Positions 1 through 5,375 of a DNA stretch of 12,972 nucleotides are shown one piece after another. The position numbers and the translations under genes were made by a program. The DNA lies in contig QHBQ01000486.1 of the NCBI GenBank assembly GCA_003243865.1, positions 1 through 12,972 on the forward strand, written 5' to 3'. Within the stretch, counting starts at the first letter, position 1, and each line of letters begins with the position of its first letter. The DNA is from Candidatus Chloroheliales bacterium (GTDB lineage: Bacteria; Chloroflexota; Chloroflexia; QHBQ01). A model generated the notes under the pieces. That model was not told where the DNA came from. It searched no databases and was given only the letters and a program-made list of their open reading frames with translations.

Positions 1-912
1 CGGGCGCTGGCCCTGACCGCGCATGGCCACGAACACCTTGCCTACGCCACACCCACCCGCCGCGCTCAAGCCGCCCTACCCTCGCCTGGCAATGAGCAAC
101 CAGCGGCAGACGAAATCCCGCCCTCCTTCTCAGTCTTCGATGAAGCGACCCTGGTGCCAGAACTGGTGCCAGCCTACACCGCTGCCGAGGAGCAAGCCAT
201 CCTCGAACGGCTAGCCGAGTTCGAGCAACCCGCTTATCTGCCGCCTGAGCAGGCGGGCGATTACATCGTGGTGATTGACAGCGCCGATGTGCCAGAGGCA
301 GCGGAGGTGAGCGACGATGGCGCCGCCCCACCGCTGGCCGAGGCCCGCGACGCCTGGGCAGTCGCCGTCGAGCCAGAGAAGCGCAGCCGCAATCGCGGCG
401 GGCGTGGACGCGGCAAGCGCCCGTCGGCGGAACCAACTGCCGAAGCGCCCACCGACGTGCCAACCATCACCGCTGAGGCCGAACAGCCTGAACCGATGAC
501 CGTGACCGAAGCCGAGCAGGCAGTTGAGCAGACGGTAGATCGACTCGTGCTCCAGAGTCGCAGCCGCAAGCGCCGCCCGTCGCAGGCTCAGGCGCAAGCT
601 GAAACCCAACCCGAAGCGCAGCCAGCCGCGCCAGTAGCTGAGGCCCAGCCCAAGCCGGGCCGCAACCGCAGCCGCAAGGATGGCCCGTCTATAACCCAGG
701 TGCAAGCGCCCACCGAGGCGCAACCCGAAGCGCCCGCTCCGCCCAGCGAAACGGCGGCGCCAACTGAGAGCAAGCCGAGCCGCAGCAACCCCCCACGACG
801 CAAAGGCCCCAGCGACCTCCGTCGTGGCCGCGACGAAGACCCCGCCAACCCCGACATCGCCCCCATCCCTCAGCTTGCCACCATCGTCGAACCCTACGAG
901 GAGCGTGACTAA
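1..912 (+). CDS. Unidentified protein, C-terminal part, with long disordered basic-patch tail
   Basis: The frame is open from the first base, so the true start lies upstream; 303 residues are visible. I do not recognise the family. Residues 1-100 have mixed composition and could be the end of a folded domain. From about residue 110 to the stop the chain is rich in Ala, Glu, Pro and Gln and is interrupted by four basic clusters: an RGG-like stretch (GGRGRGKRPS), RSRKRRPS, RNRSRKDGPS and PPRRKGPS. Each cluster ends in Pro-Ser and is separated from the next by acidic, Pro-rich spacers. Such tails occur on bacterial nucleases, helicases and NYN/PIN proteins and often bind RNA, so a nucleic-acid-related role is a guess. 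GTG at 154 could start a shorter ORF, but coding-like sequence continues upstream of it. No terminator is visible; a G/C-rich tandem repeat follows 11 nt after the stop. Confidence 0.75.
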   Translation, partial: RALALTAHGHEHLAYATPTRRAQAALPSPGNEQPAADEIPPSFSVFDEATLVPELVPAYTAAEEQAILERLAEFEQPAYLPPEQAGDYIVVIDSADVPEAAEVSDDGAAPPLAEARDAWAVAVEPEKRSRNRGGRGRGKRPSAEPTAEAPTDVPTITAEAEQPEPMTVTEAEQAVEQTVDRLVLQSRSRKRRPSQAQAQAETQPEAQPAAPVAEAQPKPGRNRSRKDGPSITQVQAPTEAQPEAPAPPSETAAPTESKPSRSNPPRRKGPSDLRRGRDEDPANPDIAPIPQLATIVEPYEERD

Positions 913-922
913 CCCAAAACCA

Positions 923-1024
923 CCCCCCCAAAGGGAGGCTGGGTGGGGGACGTAATCCCCTCCCCAAAGGGGGGCCGGGTGGGGGACATAAACCCCTCCC
1001 CAAAGGGGGAGGCTGGGTGGGGGA
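923..1024. repeat. Three tandem copies of a ~35-bp G/C-rich palindromic repeat
   Basis: Three imperfect copies lie head to tail at about 923-955, 957-991 and 993-1024. Each has a C-run arm, an AAA loop and a G-run arm, followed by GGSYGGGTGGGGGA. The arms CCTCCCC and GGGGAGG pair around AAA, so each copy can form a hairpin on either strand. The G-rich strand has several runs of three or more G and could also form a quadruplex. No T-tract follows, so this is not a standard intrinsic terminator. It fills most of the 175-bp gap between the first gene and the metallopeptidase gene. Confidence 0.85.
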
Positions 1025-1087
1025 GTTCACGCTACTCTCACACGAAGGGTATCACTTGCAACCTATGACCAGCGAAACTGAACCAAC

Positions 1088-1666
1088 ATGAGCGACGACC
1101 ACCACAATCAACCGCCCGCATCTGCTCTCGATGCGGGCGATGCCAGCCCCACGCCAATTGAAATCATCCGCAGCAATCGGCGGAAGAACACCTCTAGCGC
1201 GCAACGCATTGCCGGGCGCATCGTGGTGCGCGTGCCCGCCGGACTCAGCCCCACCCAGGAGCAGGAGACGGTCAACAATCTGCTGCTCGCCCTCGACCGC
1301 CAGACCCGCCGTCGCACACTCAACGCCGACCGCAACCTGGCCGAGCGCGCCGCTGAACTGAACAGGCGCTACTTCGATGCCAGGCTGAAGTACAACTCGA
1401 TCGAGTATGTCACCAACCAGCAGCGCCGCTACGGTAGTTGCACCCCCGCCACTGGCAGCATCCGCATCTCCGATCGCCTCGCCACCATGCCCCCCTGGGT
1501 GCTGGATTACGTCATCGTTCACGAGCTCGCCCACCTGCGTGAAGCCAACCACTCCCCCGCCTTCTGGAAACTGGTCAACCGCTACCCCCTCGCCGAGCGG
1601 GCGCGCGGCTACCTCATCGCGGTGGGCATGGAGGAGGCGGAATTAGGAGTGATTAGTGATTGGTGA
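1088..1666 (+). CDS. YgjP/DUF45-type zinc metallopeptidase (M48-like)
   Basis: The protein has 192 residues and is probably a cytoplasmic soluble zinc peptidase of the YgjP (DUF45) group. The active-site motif HELAH is at residues 145-149. A third zinc ligand, His155, lies in the family-typical NHSPAFW. Upstream are the hallmark RRYGSC segment (near 116) and the N-terminal IRSNRRKNTS plus IVVRVPAG that begin these proteins. YgjP proteins are usually 220-240 residues; the shortfall is spread over the middle and the short C-terminus, and the catalytic core is intact. The natural substrate of the family is not well established. The ATG at 1088 is the only sensible start; its Shine-Dalgarno is weak. 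An 8-codon frame starting at 1065 ends in TGA at 1089-1091 and overlaps this ATG. The last residues (GVISDW) are encoded by a heptanucleotide repeat that also supplies the stop codon. Confidence 0.88.
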   Translation: MSDDHHNQPPASALDAGDASPTPIEIIRSNRRKNTSSAQRIAGRIVVRVPAGLSPTQEQETVNNLLLALDRQTRRRTLNADRNLAERAAELNRRYFDARLKYNSIEYVTNQQRRYGSCTPATGSIRISDRLATMPPWVLDYVIVHELAHLREANHSPAFWKLVNRYPLAERARGYLIAVGMEEAELGVISDW

Positions 1667-1669
1667 TTA
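1649..1669 (+). repeat. Tandem heptanucleotide repeat (GTGATTA type), three copies, spanning the metallopeptidase stop
   Basis: GTGATTA, GTGATTG and GTGATTA follow each other without a gap. The stop codon TGA (1664-1666) lies inside the third copy, and the last six codons of the gene are read from the repeat. Period 7 is not a multiple of 3, so the TGA and TAG within the unit occur in successive frames. Confidence 0.85.
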
Positions 1670-1705
1670 GTTTTGTATCTCGAACAGTTGTGGTGGTTGG
1701 GACTA

Positions 1706-1776
1706 GTTCCGGGGGTTGGGGGCGAAGCCCCGCGTTGAAGCGCCACGAATGCTCATCGCAACCAGCAACGGCACCC
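1706..1776 (+). repeat. Modular intergenic repeat, copy R1 (modules B then A)
   Basis: Module B is a G-rich block containing the hairpin GGGGC-GAA-GCCCC (about 1719-1731). Module A follows and contains GCGCCACGAATGCTCATCGC and CAACCAGCAACG. The same modules recur at 4962-5056 in the same orientation and at 5150-5228 and 5280-5342 in reverse orientation, in a different order. This copy lies upstream of the STAND locus promoter. Confidence 0.8.
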
Positions 1777-1782
1777 CACCAC

Positions 1783-1817
1783 TTCCGCGTTTTCCGCACC
1801 CGTTCCGCATTTTCCGC
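1783..1817 (+). repeat. Two 15-bp direct repeats, four TTCCGC units, upstream of the STAND promoter
   Basis: TTCCGCGTTTTCCGC (1783-1797) and TTCCGCATTTTCCGC (1803-1817) differ at one base and start 20 bp apart. TTCCGC therefore occurs at 1783, 1792, 1803 and 1812, with spacings of 9, 11 and 9. The array ends 50 bp upstream of the -35 box. It could be an operator or merely a degenerate short tandem repeat; nothing in the sequence decides between these. Confidence 0.5.
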
Positions 1818-1866
1818 GATTCAAACCATCCCCACCATCAGCTGGTTGGCCTCGACCGGCACCCGC

Positions 1867-1895
1867 TTGCTTCCACACCCAACTTGCGCTATAAT
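1867..1895 (+). promoter_or_regulatory. Sigma70-type promoter for the STAND locus
   Basis: TTGCTT (1867-1872) and TATAAT (1890-1895) are separated by 17 bp, and the -10 box matches consensus exactly. Transcription would start near 1902, giving a leader of about 35 nt. GAGGA at 1926-1930 lies 6 nt before the ATG at 1937 and serves as Shine-Dalgarno. Confidence 0.7.
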
Positions 1896-1936
1896 GTACT
1901 TACAATCTACCCCACCGTGAGCGACGAGGAACAAGC

Positions 1937-2335
1937 ATGGACGAGCAGCGCAGCAGATTTAGAGAATTGCTGATTAGCGGCATCAAGCAAGGATTCCCCA
2001 AGCTGGGGAAGGTTGCCTTGCAGGTGAGCAAAGGCACTTTGCTGGCTGGGCTGTTGGGTACAGCAGCACTGCCGGTTCTTTTGGCCGGGGCTGGACTTGA
2101 TACTTTGACTAAAGCGCTTACAGATTTGGTCGGTTGGCAGGGAGCTAATCTACTCTCTAACCGACTGGAAGGGTTCTTTACCAGATGGCGAAAGGACAAA
2201 GGCAAACCCCCCGACGAAACAGAAATAACCGAGTACATCAAACAGGAAATGGAGCATGAGGCCGAGTTCCGCCAAACTGTGCTAGACCTCCTGATGAACC
2301 TGGAGACTGCCAGCATATTCAAGGATATACTGTAG
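1937..2335 (+). CDS. Hydrophobic N-terminal (possible effector) segment of a STAND system, ended by an in-frame TAG
   Basis: The product has 132 residues and I do not recognise a named family. A charged amphipathic N-terminus (1-32) precedes a Gly/Ala/Leu-rich hydrophobic segment at about 34-56 (TLLAGLLGTAALPVLLAGAG). A GWQGANLLSN stretch (67-76) and a charged, helical C-terminal half follow. This resembles the N-terminal effector-side segments of bacterial STAND ATPases, and a membrane-active role is possible but inferred. The start is supported by GAGGA 6 nt upstream and by the promoter at 1867-1895. The TAG stop (2333-2335) is followed in the same frame by four sense codons and then the long NB-ARC-TPR ORF. 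The pair may therefore be one 992-codon gene broken by a nonsense mutation, or two coupled genes. GC content (about 47-55% in hand-counted stretches) is below that of the NB-ARC core. Confidence 0.7.
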   Translation: MDEQRSRFRELLISGIKQGFPKLGKVALQVSKGTLLAGLLGTAALPVLLAGAGLDTLTKALTDLVGWQGANLLSNRLEGFFTRWRKDKGKPPDETEITEYIKQEMEHEAEFRQTVLDLLMNLETASIFKDIL

Positions 2336-2347
2336 TCGCAGGATGAC

Positions 2348-4915
2348 GTGGCGATGCTTGTGGCTGGGGTACAGCGTGAGCTAAACCGGCTGAGTGAGTA
2401 CAATTACGCATCAACCGGCCTAATTTTTCAAGACTTTCAGCGCCTGGCTGAAGCCGCTCACGTAAGCCATCAAAAGCTCGATGAAGCTAATGCAAAGCTG
2501 GACGATGTTATCGGCATACTAGGCAGGATCGAGAGCAAACTAGGAGAAACTGAACTACCACCCACCCCCTCCGCCCACCCCATCCCCAGCGTCAGCGGCG
2601 TGGTGGGCCGCGAGCGGGAGCTTGAGGAGCTAGCCGCCCGCTTCGGCCACACCAGCGCTGCGACCATTGTCAGCGAGCCGCAGAGTAGCGTCAGCCTGCT
2701 GGGGGTCGTGGGCATCGGCAAGAGTACCCTAGCCGCCTACTATTATCACTATTATAAGGATAAATACGCCAACGTTTGCTGGCGTGACCTCCGTCGCGAC
2801 TACACCATCAGCGGGCTGGTTCAGGCGTTCGCGGCGCTCATCGGCGCGACGTTCGATCCCCGTGACATCCCCAATGCCGACAACCAGGCGTTGCAGCTCA
2901 TCGCCTGGCTGCAAGCGATGAGCCAGCCCTGCCTCGTCGTCCTCGACAACCTTGAAACCGTGCTGGCCCGTGATGGGCAGCCCAACCAGCCCGGCTGGGC
3001 TACCCTGCTTGCCTACGCCGCCAGCGTCGCCCCCTCGCACCTGCTCATCACCAGCCGCCTCGTTCCCACCGACGACGCGGGCAACGAACTCGACCCCTAT
3101 CTTCTCGGCGGTCTCAGCGACGAAGCAGGCGCGAAGTTGCTCTCGAGCAAGATCCAGCCGCAGAAGCGGGCCAGCATTGCCCCTGCCGATTTGACCACTG
3201 CCGCAAAGCAGGCCAGCGGCCACCCCCAGGCGCTCGGCTTCCTCGCCCAACTAGTGAACGGGGGCTACTCGCTGCCCGACCTACTTGCCGACACAACCCT
3301 CTGGCGTGGCGACATCGCTACGAAGCTGCTGGACAAGATTTGGAACGATGACAGCCTGCTCACCGAGGAAGACCACCTGCTGCTAGAATACGTCAGTATC
3401 TACGACCGCCCCGCGCCGCTGCTGTTCCGCCAGCCGGTCAGCCCCGCCGACATCGCCGGGATGATCGCAAACCTCGACGCTGATCTGCACCCATCAGGAA
3501 AGTGGGATAAAGAACCCATTGATAGAGCAATGCTAGCCCTCACCCGCCGCAGCCTGCTGAACGTGGATGCGAGCCGCTACACCATGCACGCCATCGTGCG
3601 TGACTATGCCTACCCCAAGCTGTCCGACCCCGCCGCCCACCACCGCGCCGCCACTACCCACTTCTGCAGCCTCTACACCCTCGATGCCCACATCGACCCG
3701 ACGTATAGCGTCGCCGACGTGCAGCCGCTGCTCGACGCCTTCGACCAGCTCTGCGCCGCTGGCGAGTGGCTGGCTGCCGCTGATTTGATGCTTGGTGATT
3801 ACCTCCTCTATGAGAGAAACTGGGACAAGCCTCGTTGGTTGCTCTCGATTTCCCCCCCTTATGCGTTTGATGATTACCTCCTCTATGAGAGTAACTGGGG
3901 CAAGACTCTGCACGAACGGCTCGTCATCTGGGGCGAGTCCAGTCGCATCGTGCGCCTGCTGGGGCGGCTGGTTGTGCCTCCTGCTGCTGATCAGCTGCTG
4001 CCTGAATATCTCGGTATCGTCCTCGGCAATCTGGGGCTAGCGTATGCCTACTTGGGCAATGCACGGGCGGCGATTGACTACTTCGAACGAGCGCTGAAGA
4101 TTGCCGAGCAAGTCGGCGACCTGAAATTGCAGGGTGTTGTCCTTGGCAACCTGGGGATACCGTATGCCTACTTGGGCGATGTGCGCAAGGCGATTGACTA
4201 CTTCGAACGGGCGCTGAAGATTTACGAGCAAATCGGCCACCTGCGCAGGCAGGGGGCGCACCTCAGCAACCTGGGGCTAGCGTATGCGGAATTGGGCGAT
4301 GCGCGGGTGGCGATTGGCTACTTCGAACGGGCGCTGAAGATTGCCGAGCAAATCGGCGACCCGTACGGGCAGGGTGTTGTGCTTGGCAATTTGGGGGATG
4401 CTTATGCACGCTTGGGGGATGCGCGGGCGGCGATTGACTACTTCGAACGGGCGCTGAAGATTGCCAAGCAAATTGGCGATCTGCTAATGCAGGGGGCGCA
4501 CCTCAGCAACCTGAAGCTAGCGTATACGTCATTGGGCGAGACAGATAAGGCTGCGGCATATAACTCCCGCGCCATCCCCATTCAGCGGCAAATCGGCGAA
4601 ATGAGCGGCGAGGCAATCGGCTGGAACAATCTGGGCATACTGCACGTAGGCCAGGGTCGCTACCTTGACACCCTCGCCTGCTACCTACGCTCCCTGCTCA
4701 CCCTCCGCCGCATCGAAGACCCCAACATCAAACAAACCTGGCGCAATATCCTCACTGTGCGGGTGGCAGTCAGCGAAGCCGACTGGCCCGCGCTGGTACA
4801 GCAGGCCGCCGCTACGCTGGCCGCTGAGGGCATGGAGTTGCCCGCTGCATTGCTGGAAGAGGTACGCAACATCACGCCAGCGGAGGACGCGCCGCCCGCG
4901 AGCCAGGCAGTGTAA
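2348..4915 (+). CDS. NB-ARC STAND ATPase with C-terminal TPR sensor array
   Basis: The 855-residue protein has a three-part STAND layout. Residues 1-70 form a helical, probably coiled N-terminus and 71-83 a Pro-rich linker. The NTPase domain starts at VVGRERELEEL (85-95). It has Walker A GVVGIGKST (119-127), Walker B CLVVLDN (195-201), a sensor LLITSR (232-237), the GxP motif as SGHPQAL (290-296) and an MHD-like MHAIVRDY (413-420). Kinesin-light-chain-like TPRs of exactly 40 residues follow from about 557 to 796. Such proteins act as ligand-triggered switches: TPRs bind a cue, the NB-ARC oligomerises and an N-terminal effector fires. No enzymatic effector domain is visible, so the preceding hydrophobic ORF is the likely effector. 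GTG 2348 has AGGA 4 nt upstream (2340-2343); ATG 2354 is an alternative. The frame is continuous with the upstream ORF except for one TAG. An in-frame 34-bp direct repeat lies at 3796-3904. Confidence 0.85.
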   Translation: MAMLVAGVQRELNRLSEYNYASTGLIFQDFQRLAEAAHVSHQKLDEANAKLDDVIGILGRIESKLGETELPPTPSAHPIPSVSGVVGRERELEELAARFGHTSAATIVSEPQSSVSLLGVVGIGKSTLAAYYYHYYKDKYANVCWRDLRRDYTISGLVQAFAALIGATFDPRDIPNADNQALQLIAWLQAMSQPCLVVLDNLETVLARDGQPNQPGWATLLAYAASVAPSHLLITSRLVPTDDAGNELDPYLLGGLSDEAGAKLLSSKIQPQKRASIAPADLTTAAKQASGHPQALGFLAQLVNGGYSLPDLLADTTLWRGDIATKLLDKIWNDDSLLTEEDHLLLEYVSIYDRPAPLLFRQPVSPADIAGMIANLDADLHPSGKWDKEPIDRAMLALTRRSLLNVDASRYTMHAIVRDYAYPKLSDPAAHHRAATTHFCSLYTLDAHIDPTYSVADVQPLLDAFDQLCAAGEWLAAADLMLGDYLLYERNWDKPRWLLSISPPYAFDDYLLYESNWGKTLHERLVIWGESSRIVRLLGRLVVPPAADQLLPEYLGIVLGNLGLAYAYLGNARAAIDYFERALKIAEQVGDLKLQGVVLGNLGIPYAYLGDVRKAIDYFERALKIYEQIGHLRRQGAHLSNLGLAYAELGDARVAIGYFERALKIAEQIGDPYGQGVVLGNLGDAYARLGDARAAIDYFERALKIAKQIGDLLMQGAHLSNLKLAYTSLGETDKAAAYNSRAIPIQRQIGEMSGEAIGWNNLGILHVGQGRYLDTLACYLRSLLTLRRIEDPNIKQTWRNILTVRVAVSEADWPALVQQAAATLAAEGMELPAALLEEVRNITPAEDAPPASQAV
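3796..3904 (+). repeat. 34-bp in-frame direct repeat within the STAND gene
   Basis: Segments 3796-3829 and 3871-3904 match at 32 of 34 positions and start 75 bp (25 codons) apart. Both encode DYLLYE-[RS]-NW-[DG]-K. The 41 bp between the copies have no second counterpart. The insertion lies between the winged-helix region and the first TPR and leaves the frame intact. Confidence 0.85.
4016..4735 (+). repeat. Six tandem 120-bp units encoding TPRs, with 240-bp higher-order pattern
   Basis: Units start at 4016, 4136, 4256, 4376, 4496 and 4616, each exactly 120 bp. Units 1-4 are close to identical over the segment encoding DYFERALKI. Their first codons alternate: units 2 and 4 begin VVLGNLG, while units 3 and 5 begin AHLSNL. 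That pattern indicates duplication or conversion of 240-bp double units. Units 5 and 6 are increasingly diverged and cap the array. Confidence 0.9.
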
Positions 4916-4961
4916 GCCAGCGGACTGTTCAACGGCCAAGTGGACCAACGAAAGGGATGAC

Positions 4962-5056
4962 GTAGGGGCATATGGCATACGCCCAGGTGCAGCGCCACGA
5001 ATGCCCATCGCAAATCGCGGCGGTGAATAGTTCCGGGGGCTGGGGGCGCAGCCCCG
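4962..5056 (+). repeat. Modular intergenic repeat, copy R2 (modules C-A-B)
   Basis: Module C (GTAGGGGCATATGGCATACG, continuing CCCAGGTG) starts at 4962. Module A (GCGCCACGAATGCCCATCGC) lies at about 4992-5011. Module B (5030-5056) contains the GGGGC-GCA-GCCCC hairpin. This is the most complete copy in the window and begins 46 bp after the STAND stop codon. Confidence 0.8.
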
Positions 5057-5149
5057 TCGCCGATGTGCATCAATGCCGCACCTAAGCCTCTGTTTCGCTC
5101 GGCAGTAAGTTGAACCACGAGAGCTTACGATAAGCACTAAAGTAGGGCA

Positions 5150-5228
5150 ACACGGGGCTACGCCCCCAACCCCCGGAAACACGGCGACGTTGCTGGTTGC
5201 GATGGGCATCGTGGTGCTTCGAGATTCA
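5150..5228 (-). repeat. Modular intergenic repeat, copy R3 (modules A-B, reverse strand)
   Basis: Read on the minus strand, this copy runs GAAGCACCACGATGCCCATC, then CAACCAGCAACG, then the G-rich module B with GGGGC-GTA-GCCCC. Its A module matches R1 best, sharing CATCGCAACCAGCAACG. It is inverted relative to R1 and R2. Confidence 0.8.
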
Positions 5229-5239
5229 CCCACATCCAA

Positions 5240-5262
5240 CCTTCTCCCTAGAAGGGAGAAGG
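5240..5262. repeat. Perfect 10-bp inverted repeat
   Basis: CCTTCTCCCT (5240-5249) and AGGGAGAAGG (5253-5262) pair perfectly around a 3-nt AGA loop. It lies between R3 and R4. No T-tract follows on either strand, so it is not a standard terminator, although it could stabilise transcript 3' ends. Confidence 0.8.
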
Positions 5263-5279
5263 CTATCGCCACCCCAATG

Positions 5280-5342
5280 TCGGCGTTGTCGGTTACGATG
5301 GGCATCGTGGCGCTTCACCTGGGCGTATGCGATTCGCCCCTA
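5280..5342 (-). repeat. Modular intergenic repeat, copy R4 (modules C-A, reverse strand)
   Basis: Read on the minus strand from 5342 it runs GTAGGGGCGAATCGCATACG, CCCAGGTG, GCGCCACGATGCCCATCG and a diverged CAACCGACAACG. Module B is absent. It abuts the heptamer repeat at the 3' end of polX. Confidence 0.8.
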
Positions 5343-5354
5343 CGACAACGCCAC

Positions 5355-5375
5355 TCATACCTCATGCCTCATGCC
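5355..5375 (-). repeat. Tandem heptanucleotide repeat (GGCATGA type) overlapping the polX stop
   Basis: On the minus strand GGCATGA, GGCATGA, GGTATGA follow without a gap. The polX stop TGA (5371-5369) lies in the first copy, and TGA recurs every 7 nt, so all three frames are closed. The same unit type occurs at 10460-10480. Confidence 0.85.

Larger units (their letters stand above)
4916..5368. other. Convergent intergenic region made largely of repeats
   Basis: The 453 bp between the convergent STAND and polX genes contain no convincing gene. They hold modular repeats R2 (+), R3 and R4 (reverse), a 10-bp perfect hairpin at 5240-5262, a small hairpin GCTTA-CGA-TAAGC near 5125-5137 and the heptamer array that ends polX. 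No hairpin is followed by a clear T-tract on either strand, so intrinsic termination is not evident. The inverted R2/R3 copies could still form a long stem. Confidence 0.7.

Noticed and set aside
154..912. First gene starting at GTG 154
   Set aside because: The frame is open to base 1 with coding-like sequence upstream, so the gene is more likely truncated by the window edge.
1649..1669. Heptamer arrays as CRISPR or microRNA-like arrays
   Set aside because: Units are 7 bp, have no spacers and no cas genes are nearby; they are short tandem repeats.
5240..5262. Intrinsic terminator for the convergent genes
   Set aside because: The 10-bp stem is perfect, but no T-tract follows on either strand and it is far from the STAND stop.
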